Below, in pieces: positions 1-8,801 of a stretch of 64,000 nucleotides of DNA. The notes beneath the pieces are model-generated. The model searched no databases, was not told where the DNA came from, and saw only the letters and a list, made by a program, of their open reading frames with translations. This DNA is from an uncultured Acetatifactor sp. (GTDB lineage Bacteria; Bacillota; Clostridia; Lachnospirales; Lachnospiraceae): the NCBI GenBank assembly GCA_947586055.1, contig CANPXL010000002.1, positions 62,001 to 126,000 on the forward strand, in the 5' to 3' direction. The translations under genes were made by a program, and so were the position numbers. Every line of letters starts with the position of its first letter. Position 1 is the stretch's first letter.

Positions 1-767
1 AGACTCCCCTGACGCTTGATCTCTTCCATGCACGATGCATATATCCCGGCGCTTTCGTCCGTCTCTCTCCCGCTTTGTTCCAAAAGCACAAGAATCCGAT
101 AACCGATCTGAACAGAAAATGCGGCTTTTTCCCGCCCCAGGGACTCCCTGCTCAGCTGCCCGAGTATCTTTCGGTACCCGGACAACGCCTCCCCGCTCTT
201 TCCCGTTTCTTCCAGTATCCGCAGATACAGGCATTTTATGGACAATTCTATATGGCTCATCCGCAGGGGCTGCGTCCCCTCCAGCAGCCGCGCGGGCATC
301 GTAACGCTCCACGCCTGCCGCAGCTTTTCAGCTATCCGCTCCAAATCCCCGGCCGTTTCCCTCCGCGCTCTGAAATCCCATACGGATTCCGCCAGCATCC
401 GGAACTGTTCATGCAGTCTGCTCTGACCCTTCGTCAGGCGGATGTATTCTTCCCGGGCCCTCCGATATTCCCTTTCCTGTCCGGAGTCCACCGCCGCGGC
501 CAGATCTTCTCTGGCGCAAAGCCATTCCTGCTCCCGTGTGTTCAGAAAATACAAAAAGCGCTCCTGCGACACCCCAAGCCGCTGCAGCAGCGCTTCCGAC
601 ACAATTTTTTCACAGCCCCTCTCCCCTGTTTCGATCCGCGCCAGATAACTGCGCGAGCAGACACCCGCGCAGAGCTGCTGGGCACTGACGCCCGCCCGGA
701 TGCGCTCCCGGCCGATGATCGTTCCGATCTGACTGTATTCCGTTTCCCTGTTCTCTTCTGTATTCAC
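1..767 (-). CDS. XRE-family transcriptional regulator with long helical C-terminus (partial)
   Basis: The minus-strand frame stays open from a GTG at 767 to the window edge, giving 255 codons; the C-terminus lies outside. Residues of about 10-65 form a Cro/C1-type helix-turn-helix (IGTIIGRERIRAGVSAQQLC, then SRSYLARIETGERG). The rest is a charged helical region, as in Rgg/PlcR-like or other XRE proteins with TPR-like sensor domains. The GTG lies 10 bases past the lipid-kinase stop, and the AAGGAG about 13 bases upstream is rather distant, so the start is a best guess. The gene follows the lipid kinase on the same strand and may share its transcript. The target genes and any inducer are unknown. 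Confidence 0.75.
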   Translation of the reverse strand, partial: MNTEENRETEYSQIGTIIGRERIRAGVSAQQLCAGVCSRSYLARIETGERGCEKIVSEALLQRLGVSQERFLYFLNTREQEWLCAREDLAAAVDSGQEREYRRAREEYIRLTKGQSRLHEQFRMLAESVWDFRARRETAGDLERIAEKLRQAWSVTMPARLLEGTQPLRMSHIELSIKCLYLRILEETGKSGEALSGYRKILGQLSRESLGREKAAFSVQIGYRILVLLEQSGRETDESAGIYASCMEEIKRQGS

Positions 768-777
768 CGTATCCCGA

Positions 778-1668
778 TTACTCCTTCACCCTGATCTCCA
801 TCCCTTTGTTGATACTCCGGATCCGCACGCTCTTATGGCTCCCGCCGTTCTCTCCGTCAAGGGTCCACGCCACGGGTTCCTCCGCCTCCAGGCTCAGGCT
901 TGCGGTATGAAAAGTGTACATGAGATTTGTGTCAATATTTCGATTAAGCAGCGAGCGGATGATGTTGTTAAGTTCGATGGGGTTTCTGGGCCGCTTGATC
1001 AGCGTCACTTCAAAGAGTCCGTCGTCAAGCTTTACATCTTTTCCCGTGATGTTTTTAAAGCCGCCCACGGACAGGGAATTTGTGATCATGCCGAAGATAA
1101 ATTCCTCCGAGACGGTCCTGTCCTCCCAGCTTACCCGCATGGGAAACGACTTAATGGAAGGCAGCCGCTTCACTCCCTCCAGCAGATACGCCATGTGTCC
1201 CAGCAGATTTTTCGCATCCTGTCCGGTCTCATAGGATACCTCCGTAAAAATCCCGAAGGCGGCGACATATACAAAGATATCTTCGTTAAACGCGCCGATG
1301 TCGCAGGGAAAATTTTTTCCTTCCACGGCGATCTGCGCCGCCCGGAGCATATCCTTCGGCAGAGACAGGCTTCCTCCGAAATCGTTTGTGCTTCCCGCGG
1401 GAATATAGCCGATGGGAGTCCGGAAACCGCTCTCGATCATGCCGGTCACGGTCTCGTCCAGCGTGCCGTCCCCGCCGCTACACACCACCAGTCCGTAATC
1501 CTCCGAGCGCGTCTCCATAATGTGTCTGGCGTCTCCCTGGGACTGTGTGGGACATACCGTACTTTCATATCCCGCCTTTGCAAAGATATCGAGAATATCC
1601 GCCAGCCTGGTTCTGATCTTTGCCTTGCCCGCCTTGGGATTGTAAATAAAAAGCAGCTTTTTGCCCAT
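778..1668 (-). CDS. YegS/DagK-family lipid (diacylglycerol-type) kinase
   Basis: This 296-residue protein begins MGKKLLFIYNPKAGK, the usual N-terminus of the DAGK_cat family, and has the nucleotide-binding signature CSGGDGTLDETV (near residue 65) and the downstream GYIPAGSTNDFGGSL motif. Known members phosphorylate diacylglycerol or related lipids to return them to phospholipid synthesis, and act at the inner face of the membrane. A longer frame runs to 1749, but GGGAG sits 6 bases before the ATG at 1668 and the extra residues lack family similarity. A terminator after crh separates it from the upstream operon. The exact lipid substrate cannot be told from sequence. Confidence 0.88.
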   Translation of the reverse strand: MGKKLLFIYNPKAGKAKIRTRLADILDIFAKAGYESTVCPTQSQGDARHIMETRSEDYGLVVCSGGDGTLDETVTGMIESGFRTPIGYIPAGSTNDFGGSLSLPKDMLRAAQIAVEGKNFPCDIGAFNEDIFVYVAAFGIFTEVSYETGQDAKNLLGHMAYLLEGVKRLPSIKSFPMRVSWEDRTVSEEFIFGMITNSLSVGGFKNITGKDVKLDDGLFEVTLIKRPRNPIELNNIIRSLLNRNIDTNLMYTFHTASLSLEAEEPVAWTLDGENGGSHKSVRIRSINKGMEIRVKE

Positions 1669-1725
1669 AGTCATCTCCCGTTTGCCGTCTCCGACGCCGT
1701 AACCGGCGTATCGTATGTTCTGTGT

Positions 1726-1764
1726 AAAAAAAGGCGAAACCAACAGCAATCCATTGACTCCGCC
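1726..1764 (-). terminator. Rho-independent terminator after crh
   Basis: On the minus strand an 11-bp stem (1754-1764 with 1733-1743, three G-U pairs) and a 10-base loop are followed by seven T (1732-1726). It lies 34 bases after the crh stop and ends the ftsH/hprK-to-crh gene series before the lipid kinase. Confidence 0.75.
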
Positions 1765-1797
1765 CTGTTTTTATTTCGTCTTTCCTGCCTTTGACCT

Positions 1798-2058
1798 TTA
1801 TTCGTTCTTACCGCTGAGGAACTGTTCAATCCCCTTCAGCGCTTCCTGCTCGTCGGCGCCCTCTACGGAAACCTTCAGCGCCTCGCCGTTATCCAGACCG
1901 AGACTCATCATTCCCATAATACTCTTCGCGTTTACTCTCTTTTCTCCGGATTCAATGTAGATCCTGCTTTCGTACTTGCTCGCTTCCTGTACCAGAAGTG
2001 CAATCGGCCTTGCTTCAAGGCCGCTCTCCAGCCTGATCTTGATGTCTCTGACTATCAT
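1798..2058 (-). CDS. crh: Crh-type HPr paralogue (catabolite-repression HPr, Glu at position 15)
   Basis: The 86-residue protein has the HPr fold signature, but the phosphotransfer histidine at position 15 is glutamate (GLEARP instead of GIHARP). The regulatory serine is kept at position 46 in KSIMGMMSLG. In Bacillus, Crh likewise lacks His15 and is phosphorylated only on Ser46 by HPr kinase, then acts as a CcpA corepressor; it cannot pass phosphate through the PTS. Its place beside whiA and rapZ matches the Bacillus yvcJ-yvcL-crh order, and hprK lies only 4 kb upstream on the same strand. A true PTS HPr must be encoded elsewhere if this cell has a working PTS. A terminator follows. Confidence 0.9.
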   Translation of the reverse strand: MIVRDIKIRLESGLEARPIALLVQEASKYESRIYIESGEKRVNAKSIMGMMSLGLDNGEALKVSVEGADEQEALKGIEQFLSGKNE

Positions 2059-2103
2059 GTTGCTTCCTCCTCATTGATCGCGTTCTAATCTATTGTCAGG
2101 AAT

Positions 2104-2976
2104 TTATGATCCGCATCTTAAGCTTTCCGCCAGTTCACCCAGTCTGCGCAGACGGTGGTTGACCCCCGATTTCCCGATGGGAGGGCAAAAGCATTCTCCC
2201 AGTTCCTTCAGCGGCAGGTACGGATATTCCAGGCGGATTTCCGCCATTTCTCTCAAGGGCGCCGGCAGATTTTCAAAACCGTAATGATCCCTGAGATATT
2301 CTATCTCTTCCGTCTGCCTTGCGGCGGCGCTCACGGTCTTTGCAATATTGGCGGTTTCACAGTTTACCCGCCGGTTCACGGAATTTCTCATTTCCTTCAG
2401 GATCCGGAAATTCTCCAGATTCATCAGGGAAACGGGAGCCTCGCATACGTTCAGAAGGTCCACGATGCCGGAGCCTTCCTTCAGATAAACCACATAATAT
2501 TTTTTCCGGAGGATGATCTTTGACTCAATGTCAAAATTTCCCATGATCTCCCTCAGCTGTTCCGCTCTGGCTTCATCCGCGCAGTCAAACTCCAGATGAT
2601 AGCTCTTGGCGGGATCGCTCATGGAACCTGCGGCCAGATACGCTCCCCGGAGAAACGCTCTCTGGCAGCAGGAATTTTTCAAAAGCAGCCTGCTTACCGG
2701 CTCTTCCAGATTTCCGATCTTTTCCAGCAGCCGTTTCATCTCCTGCCCGCTCAGTTCCAAGCCCGATTCTATATTAAATGTTTTTTTCAATAATGTAAAG
2801 CTTTTTCTGATAACAGCTTCATTTTCTGTCTGAAACCCGACGGTGTAACGTCCGTCCACGCTTCTTCCGTACTGCCCGCAAAAATGCAGGATCGCGGCCA
2901 GTTCCGCTATCTGACAGTGTCTTGCCGGACTGATATGTCTTGCAAGTTCTTCCTTTACCTCGCCGGAAAAAGACAT
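2104..2976 (-). CDS. whiA: WhiA, sporulation/cell-division regulator
   Basis: At 290 residues this has the normal length for WhiA: an N-terminal LAGLIDADG-like domain (MSFSGEVKEELARH..., then FLRGAYLAAGSMSDP around residue 110) and a C-terminal helix-turn-helix (LREMAEIRLEYPYLPLKELG, then GKSGVNHRLRRL). WhiA proteins have lost endonuclease activity and bind DNA. They affect sporulation in actinomycetes and cell division or chromosome segregation in Firmicutes. It sits between rapZ (66-base gap) and crh (45-base gap), the conserved Firmicute order. Confidence 0.95.
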   Translation of the reverse strand: MSFSGEVKEELARHISPARHCQIAELAAILHFCGQYGRSVDGRYTVGFQTENEAVIRKSFTLLKKTFNIESGLELSGQEMKRLLEKIGNLEEPVSRLLLKNSCCQRAFLRGAYLAAGSMSDPAKSYHLEFDCADEARAEQLREIMGNFDIESKIILRKKYYVVYLKEGSGIVDLLNVCEAPVSLMNLENFRILKEMRNSVNRRVNCETANIAKTVSAAARQTEEIEYLRDHYGFENLPAPLREMAEIRLEYPYLPLKELGECFCPPIGKSGVNHRLRRLGELAESLRCGS

Positions 2977-3042
2977 CCTTTACTCCATTTCCGCGCCGCA
3001 CGGCCGCGCAAAACCATAAATGGTTTACAGGTTGTCAGGCGG

Positions 3043-3900
3043 TCACAGCGCGACGTCCCTGTGATACAGCTTGATGCCGTAGGTTCCCTGATCCTTCATA
3101 CGCTTGTACAATTCATTTGCAAGCGTAACGCTCCTGTGCCTGCCGCCGGTACAGCCCACAGCCACCACCAGACTGTGTTTGCCTTCCTTTACATAATTCG
3201 GTATCAGGAACCGGATCATGTCCGTCAGCTTCTCCATAAAATTTTCGGCCTCCGGAAAGCTCATCACATAGTCCTGAACCTCCCTGTCGTTGCCCGTCTT
3301 TTGCTTCAGCTGATCAATGTAATAGGGGTTTGGCAGAAAACGCACGTCGAATACCAGATCCGCATCCGCCGGGATCCCGTACTTGAATCCGAAGGACATC
3401 ACCGTGACCATGAGACTATTATACTCTTCATTTGCCACAAAAATGCGGTCAAGCTCTTCTTTCAGTTCTCTGGTCAGAAGATGGGAGGTGTCGATAACGT
3501 AATCCGCGCTTTTCCGCACGTTTTCCAGAACCTTCCGCTCCTTCTGAACTCCGTCCTCCACCCTGCCTTTCGGGGCCAGCGGATGAACGCGCCTGCTCTC
3601 TTTATAGCGCTTGATCAGCGTCTTTTCATCTGTCTCCAGGAACAGGATCTCAAAGGCGTATCCTTTGTTTTTCAGCTGTGTCAGAATCCTTGTGGCGTCC
3701 TCAAAGGACTGATCGGAACGCACGTCAAGCCCCAGCGCGACTTTACTGACCTCGCTGTTCGGCATGGTGACCAGTTCCGCAAATTTTTCCACCAAAGAAA
3801 GAGGAAGATTGTCCACGCAGTAATATCCCGCGTCCTCCAGCATTTTCAGAACGGTGCTCTTTCCTCCGCCGCTCATGCCCGTCACTACAACAAATCTCAT
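3043..3900 (-). CDS. rapZ: RapZ/YvcJ-family nucleotide-binding protein
   Basis: This 285-residue protein begins with a P-loop (VTGMSGGGKST, residues 6-16) and ends with the conserved RapZ C-terminal domain (VAVGCTGGRHRSVTLANELY, then YHRDVAL). In E. coli RapZ is an RNase E adaptor controlling glmS through small RNAs. In Bacillus YvcJ is an ATP/GTP-binding protein affecting competence, and in Firmicutes the family has been linked to UDP-GlcNAc sensing. The murB gene lies 12 bases upstream, consistent with a role in envelope-precursor control. The exact partner in Clostridia is not established. Confidence 0.95.
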   Translation of the reverse strand: MRFVVVTGMSGGGKSTVLKMLEDAGYYCVDNLPLSLVEKFAELVTMPNSEVSKVALGLDVRSDQSFEDATRILTQLKNKGYAFEILFLETDEKTLIKRYKESRRVHPLAPKGRVEDGVQKERKVLENVRKSADYVIDTSHLLTRELKEELDRIFVANEEYNSLMVTVMSFGFKYGIPADADLVFDVRFLPNPYYIDQLKQKTGNDREVQDYVMSFPEAENFMEKLTDMIRFLIPNYVKEGKHSLVVAVGCTGGRHRSVTLANELYKRMKDQGTYGIKLYHRDVAL

Positions 3901-3912
3901 ATACGCTCACAC

Positions 3913-4827
3913 TTACTCCAGGTAGATGACCTCCGTTTCCAGATCCACGCCGAACCGCAGTCTGACGCGTTCCTTCACCTCGCAGATCACATCCAGCACG
4001 TCCTGAGCGGACGCCTTACCCACATTGATAATAAAACCACAGTGTCTGTCGGAAACTCTCGCTCCGCCGACCTGATACCCCCGCATTCCGGCGTCCATGA
4101 TGAGCTTCCCCGCAAAATATCCAGCCGGCCTTTTAAAGGTGCTTCCGGCGCTTGGGAACTCCAGTGGCTGCTTTTGACGGCGCCTTTTTGCCAGTTCCTC
4201 CATTTTTGCCCGGATCTGTTCCCTGTCTCCTTCCTTCAGTTCAAAGACCGTCTCCGTGACCGTAAAAAAATTCTTTCGCAGAACACTGGTCCGGTACCCG
4301 AATTCCATGCCCGCGTTGTCAAACTCCAGAACTTCTCCTTCGCGGCTTACGGCTCTTACCTGTTTCACGACCTGGCTCAGTTCCCCGTCGTAAGCTCCGG
4401 CGTTCATCACAACGCCGCCGCCCACCGTTCCCGGTATGCCGGACGCAAACTCCAGCCCGGACAACCCGGACTCCAGAGCCGCTCTCGCCGTCTGTGCAAG
4501 AGTCGCGCCGGCCTGCGCCACAATGCAGTTCCCTTCCGTCCGGATCCCGCTCATCCTCCGCCCCACCTGCAGGATAACGCCGCGGTAGCCTTGATCGCTG
4601 ACCAGAAGATTGCTGCCGTTCCCCAAAATAAAGAACCGCTCTTCCACCAGCGTCAGATATTTCTGGATACTTTTCAGCTGTTCCTCGTTCTCCAGTTCCA
4701 CCAGACAGTCGGCGGGCCCTCCTATCCGAAAGGTGGTATGGTCCGCCATCGGCTCCTGAAGGTGTATCTGATCCGCCGACACATAATTTTTTATTGCTTC
4801 CGTTACCGCTTCACTAATCATTCTCAT
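3913..4827 (-). CDS. murB: UDP-N-acetylenolpyruvoylglucosamine reductase
   Basis: MurB reduces UDP-GlcNAc-enolpyruvate to UDP-MurNAc with NADPH, the second committed step of peptidoglycan synthesis. At 304 residues this is a type II (Gram-positive) MurB. It has the FAD-binding segment (THT-like DHTTFRIGGPADCLVE, LGNGSNLLVSD), the GIPGTVGGGVVMNAGAY motif, the catalytic serine region FPSAGSTFKRP, and a conserved C-terminal glutamate region (VRLRFGVDLETEV). Its ATG overlaps the stop of the preceding ROK kinase by 4 bases, so the two are translationally coupled. Confidence 0.96.
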   Translation of the reverse strand: MRMISEAVTEAIKNYVSADQIHLQEPMADHTTFRIGGPADCLVELENEEQLKSIQKYLTLVEERFFILGNGSNLLVSDQGYRGVILQVGRRMSGIRTEGNCIVAQAGATLAQTARAALESGLSGLEFASGIPGTVGGGVVMNAGAYDGELSQVVKQVRAVSREGEVLEFDNAGMEFGYRTSVLRKNFFTVTETVFELKEGDREQIRAKMEELAKRRRQKQPLEFPSAGSTFKRPAGYFAGKLIMDAGMRGYQVGGARVSDRHCGFIINVGKASAQDVLDVICEVKERVRLRFGVDLETEVIYLE

Positions 4828-5789
4828 TCCTGTTCCGACATGCCGCCCTGTCCCCGGAGAATCAATCCTGCGGCGCCATAGATACCGGCGTCGTTTCCCA
4901 GCTGCGCCAGCGTCAGTCTCACGCCGCGGCAGGGCGGAAAGACATACTTCTGCAGCTGCGGCTCCACAAATCCAAGCAGGATCTCCCCGGCCTTCGAGAC
5001 GCCGCCTCCGATCACAAAAACCTCCGGGTTTACCACGTTCGCAACCATGGCAAGCCCTTTTCCCAGATAACAGCCGAACCGCCGCGCGATCTCCACAGCC
5101 ACGTCGTCCCCCGCCTTCACCGCGTCGAACACTGCCTTTGCGGAAAGCGGCCGGCCGCGCAGCGAGCTGGGCTTTTCGTCCTCCGCCAGCCTTCTTGCCG
5201 CAAGGCGCGCAATGCCGGTAGCGGAAGCGTACTGTTCAAGGCAGCCCCTGTTTTTACAGCCGCATTCCTCCGTCTCGTCGTCTTCTATGTGAATATGGCC
5301 GATCTCTCCGGCCGCCCCTGTGGCCCCCGTAATGATATTGCCGTTTATGATGATGCCGCCGCCCACGCCGGTTCCCAGCGTCACCGCCACCATATTGGCG
5401 CAGCCTCTGCCGCCACCTTGCCACATTTCGCCGAAAGCGGCCGCGTTTGCGTCATTTGCTGCCTTTACCGGTACCTTAATATATGCGCGGAGCGCATCCG
5501 GTATGTTAAAAGGTTTCCACCCGATATTGACGGCGCCTCCGACCAGAGTCCCCTGAGCGTCCACCGCGCCCGGCACTCCGATGCCGATGCCGGCCAGCTC
5601 CGCTTCCGAGATGCCCTTCTCGTCCCTTTTCTTCAGAAGGCTCTCCGCCACATCCGGCAGGATCCTTTCGCCGCCGTTGTCCTTTACCGTAGGGATCTCC
5701 CATTTGTCAAGAACGCTGCCCTTCTCGTCAAAAAGGCCCAGCTTCACCGTTGTGCCGCCTACGTCCACTCCGAACGCATACTTTCCCAT
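4824..5789 (-). CDS. glcK: ROK-family glucokinase
   Basis: This 321-residue sugar kinase has the ATP-binding motif DVGGTTVKLG (residues 9-18), the sugar-binding ENDANAAAFGE-like segment (AANDANAAAFGE), the phosphate motif TLGTGVGGGIIING, and the ROK zinc motif ECGCKNRGCLEQYAS. No helix-turn-helix precedes the kinase domain, so it is an enzyme and not a NagC/XylR-type repressor. The length and motifs match Firmicute GlcK, which phosphorylates free glucose, though another hexose substrate is possible. It lies between hprK and murB and overlaps murB by 4 bases. Coupling to the HPr kinase gene fits a link between glycolytic flux and catabolite control. Confidence 0.88.
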   Translation of the reverse strand: MGKYAFGVDVGGTTVKLGLFDEKGSVLDKWEIPTVKDNGGERILPDVAESLLKKRDEKGISEAELAGIGIGVPGAVDAQGTLVGGAVNIGWKPFNIPDALRAYIKVPVKAANDANAAAFGEMWQGGGRGCANMVAVTLGTGVGGGIIINGNIITGATGAAGEIGHIHIEDDETEECGCKNRGCLEQYASATGIARLAARRLAEDEKPSSLRGRPLSAKAVFDAVKAGDDVAVEIARRFGCYLGKGLAMVANVVNPEVFVIGGGVSKAGEILLGFVEPQLQKYVFPPCRGVRLTLAQLGNDAGIYGAAGLILRGQGGMSEQE

Positions 5790-5826
5790 TTCCCATACCT
5801 CCCCATATTTCCCGCAAACGGAACGC

Positions 5827-6771
5827 TTATTCTTCTTCCTCCTCGTCCCTTTTGCGCGCCAGCGAGTTCTGCACGCGGGTATAAAGCTCCTGAGCCGCGT
5901 TGTATCCCATCTTTTTCTGGCGGTGGTTTACTGCTGCCGATTCACAGATAATGGCAAGATTGCGCCCCGGCCGGATGGGAATGTTATGGCAGACCACCTT
6001 GTTTCCCAGATACTCCGTATAATTTTCTTCCAGACCCAGCCTGTCGTATTCCTTGTCCTTGTCCCAGTCCTCCAGGCGGATCACAAGATCCACGCTCTGC
6101 GTATCCTTTACGGAGGAAGCGCCGAACAGCGCCTTGATGTCCACGATGCCGATACCGCGCAGCTCGATCAGGTGCTTGGTCACATCCGGCGCCGTTCCCA
6201 CCAGCGTCTCGTCGCTTACCTTTCTTAACTCTACCACATCGTCCGTCACAAGACGGTGGCCCCTCTTTACCAGTTCCAGCGCGGCCTCCGACTTACCGAT
6301 CCCGCTCTCGCCCGTGATCAGCACGCCCTCGCCGTAGACGTCCACCAGAACGCCGTGGACGGAGATGCAGGGCGCAAGCTCCACGTTCAGCCAGCGGATC
6401 GTCTCCGCCATGAAAGCGGAAGTCGCTTTTTTGGTGGAGAGCACCGGCACTCTGTGCGCGATGGCGGCCTCTATAAAGATCGGATCCGGCTGCAGCTCGC
6501 GGCAGAATACGACGGCGGGAATCTCATAGCTAAGCAGTTCGTTGCAGATCTCTCTTTTTCTCTCTTCGCTGAGACTCTCCACATAGGTATATTCCACAAA
6601 TCCCACCACCTGAAGCCGGGTGGCGTCGAAATGTTCAAAATAGCCCGTCAGCTGAAGAGCCGGCCTGTTCAGGTCGGGCAGAGTGATGCGGATCCCTTTC
6701 GTCTCGATCTCCGGCGTCAGGTTTTCCAGTTTCATCTTGTCGATCAGCTTATTCAACGAAATACTTGCCAT
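5827..6771 (-). CDS. hprK: HPr kinase/phosphorylase
   Basis: The 314-residue protein has an N-terminal receptor-like domain and a C-terminal kinase domain with the Walker A motif TGESGIGKSEAALELVKRGH and the HprK signature LVIRLEDWDKDKEYDRLGLEE. HprK phosphorylates HPr and Crh on Ser46 when fructose-1,6-bisphosphate and ATP are high, and removes the phosphate when inorganic phosphate rises. Its likely partner Crh lies four genes downstream. It has its own promoter in the 133-base gap after uvrC. The hprK-glcK-murB-rapZ-whiA-crh order suggests one transcript tying carbon status to wall synthesis. Confidence 0.96.
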   Translation of the reverse strand: MASISLNKLIDKMKLENLTPEIETKGIRITLPDLNRPALQLTGYFEHFDATRLQVVGFVEYTYVESLSEERKREICNELLSYEIPAVVFCRELQPDPIFIEAAIAHRVPVLSTKKATSAFMAETIRWLNVELAPCISVHGVLVDVYGEGVLITGESGIGKSEAALELVKRGHRLVTDDVVELRKVSDETLVGTAPDVTKHLIELRGIGIVDIKALFGASSVKDTQSVDLVIRLEDWDKDKEYDRLGLEENYTEYLGNKVVCHNIPIRPGRNLAIICESAAVNHRQKKMGYNAAQELYTRVQNSLARKRDEEEEE

Positions 6772-6869
6772 GTCTCCCTCATTTCTGTGCGGCAGATCTC
6801 TTTTTCAGGTCATCCGATACGCGGGTCCCGGACGCGCCGCACTGCGCACAGTCCCCGCCGTCACTGTTG

Positions 6870-6898
6870 AGTATATCACACGGCAGTCGGGATGTGAA
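6870..6898 (-). promoter_or_regulatory. Sigma-A promoter for the hprK operon
   Basis: On the minus strand TTCACA (6898-6893), a 17-base spacer and TATACT (6875-6870) lie about 100 bases before the hprK ATG, in the gap after uvrC. The match is 5/6 at both hexamers. Confidence 0.7.
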
Positions 6899-6904
6899 GC
6901 AGAT

Positions 6905-8794
6905 TTATTTCTGCCGTTCTTCTTTTTCCCGTTCCTTCCCGCGGAAAAAAGCGTAAATTCCTTCGGCGGCGGGGCGGTTTAATTCCGGCAGCTCTTCCAG
7001 TTCCTCCACGGTGGCGTTTCTGATCTCATCGATGGATTTAAACCGCCGCATCAGCGCCTTTCGGCGGGCGGGCCCCACCCCCGGGATCTCGTCCAGCACC
7101 GACTTCACCTGAGCCTTTCCCCGCAGAGACCGATGATATTCTATGGCGAACCGGTGGGCCTCATCCTGAATCCGGGTGATCAGTTTAAATCCTTCCGAAT
7201 GCGTATCAATGGGAAGCTCTACATTATGAAAATACAGCCCTCTGGTACGGTGATTGTCGTCTTTTACCATCCCGCACACCGGAATATGGAGGTCCAGTTC
7301 CTCCAGAACGGACAGCGCGATATTTACCTGGCCGCGGCCGCCGTCCATCATCAAAAGATCCGGAAACCTGGTAAAACTCCCCAGCTCCCGGTCCATATTT
7401 TTTTCCTCCAGCAGGCGCATTTCCTCCTGACCGTGGCGGAAACGGCGGGTAAGCACCTCGCGCATGCAGGCATAATCGTCGGGGCCGGATACGGTTCTGA
7501 TCCGGAATTTCCGGTAATCGCTGGGCTTCGGCCTGCCCTTCTCAAAGACCACCATGGAACCCACATTCTCAAACCCGTTGATATTGGAAATATCAAAGGC
7601 TTCCATCCGGTCCAGGCGGTCAAGCCCCAAAAGGGCCGCGATCTCCTTTGCCGCGCCGATGGTTCTGCCTTCCTCCCTCTTCAGGCGCTCTCTGTCCTGC
7701 TCCAGAATATGCCTGGCGTTCTGGGCCGCAAGCTCCACCAGCTTTTCCCGGGAACCGATCTTCGGCACCTTCAGATGCACCCGGGAACCTTTCCGCTTCG
7801 ACAGCCACGTTTCGATCAGTTCGCTGTCCCCGATCTCATATTGCAGCATCAGTTCCCGGGGAATAAAAGGCGTTCCCGCGTAAAACTGCTTCACAAAGTT
7901 TTCCAGAATGCCGGCCCTGTCGTTTTCCGACACATGCGTCATATAGTAATGTTCCCTGCCGATCAGTCTGCCGTCCCGCACAAAAAAGACCTGAACCACG
8001 GCGTCCCGCTCATCCTGATACAGGGCGATGACGTCTTTGTCCTCTCCGTCGCTGTCCGTGATTTTCTGCTTCTGAGCGACGCTTTTTACGCTGTTGTACA
8101 GATCCCTGAAACCGGCGGCGGATTCAAAGTCCAGCTGGTCTGCGGCGGCCTTCATCTTCCCCTCCAGATCCTTCAGGAGCGTATGATAGTTGCCGTTCAG
8201 AAATTCCAGCGCCTGATCCACCTGCTGTCTGTAGGCTTCCTTTGTGACATACCCCTGACAGGGAGCCTTGCACTGTCTGATATGATAATTCAGACAGGGG
8301 CGTTCCAGCCCTATGTCTCTGGGCAGATTTCTGTTGCAGGTTCTCAGGGAATACAGCCTGTTCAGCAGCTCGATGGTGTCCTTCACCGCCGCCGCGCTGG
8401 TATAGGGCCCATAATATTTTGATCTGTCTTTTTTCATGGTTCGGGAAAAGAGAATGCGCGGATACTCTTCCCCAAGAGTGACCTTGATGTAGGGATATGT
8501 CTTGTCGTCTTTCAACAGGGTATTGTATTTCGGGGAATATTCCTTGATCAGATTATTTTCCAGCACAAGAGCTTCCAGCTCCGAGTCGGTGACAATGTAC
8601 TCGAAACGGGCGATCAGAGAGACCATTTTATCGATCATGGGACCGCGCCCGATGTTATCCCTGAAATAAGATCGGACGCGGTTGTGCAGATTTACGGCTT
8701 TCCCGACATATAATATGACATCTTTGTCATCTCTCATCAGGTAAACGCCGGGCTCCCTTGGGAGCTTTTTCAGTTCTTCTTCAAAGTTAAACAT
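6905..8794 (-). CDS. uvrC: Excinuclease ABC subunit C
   Basis: UvrC makes the two incisions flanking DNA lesions in nucleotide excision repair. The 629-residue protein has the GIY-YIG domain at its start ([19 protein letters not shown], tyrosines near 18 and 29), a UVR motif near residue 205-240, the RNase H-like C-terminal nuclease region ([33 protein letters not shown]), and terminal helix-hairpin-helix elements ([19 protein letters not shown]). It starts 7 bases after the ftsH stop on the same strand, so it is probably co-transcribed with ftsH. Confidence 0.96.
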   Translation of the reverse strand: MFNFEEELKKLPREPGVYLMRDDKDVILYVGKAVNLHNRVRSYFRDNIGRGPMIDKMVSLIARFEYIVTDSELEALVLENNLIKEYSPKYNTLLKDDKTYPYIKVTLGEEYPRILFSRTMKKDRSKYYGPYTSAAAVKDTIELLNRLYSLRTCNRNLPRDIGLERPCLNYHIRQCKAPCQGYVTKEAYRQQVDQALEFLNGNYHTLLKDLEGKMKAAADQLDFESAAGFRDLYNSVKSVAQKQKITDSDGEDKDVIALYQDERDAVVQVFFVRDGRLIGREHYYMTHVSENDRAGILENFVKQFYAGTPFIPRELMLQYEIGDSELIETWLSKRKGSRVHLKVPKIGSREKLVELAAQNARHILEQDRERLKREEGRTIGAAKEIAALLGLDRLDRMEAFDISNINGFENVGSMVVFEKGRPKPSDYRKFRIRTVSGPDDYACMREVLTRRFRHGQEEMRLLEEKNMDRELGSFTRFPDLLMMDGGRGQVNIALSVLEELDLHIPVCGMVKDDNHRTRGLYFHNVELPIDTHSEGFKLITRIQDEAHRFAIEYHRSLRGKAQVKSVLDEIPGVGPARRKALMRRFKSIDEIRNATVEELEELPELNRPAAEGIYAFFRGKEREKEERQK

Positions 8795-8801
8795 GGGTTT
8801 C

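Noticed and set aside
2884..4881. Long plus-strand frame of 665 codons over rapZ/murB
   Set aside because: It is antisense to the clearly identified rapZ and murB genes and shows no protein family motif.
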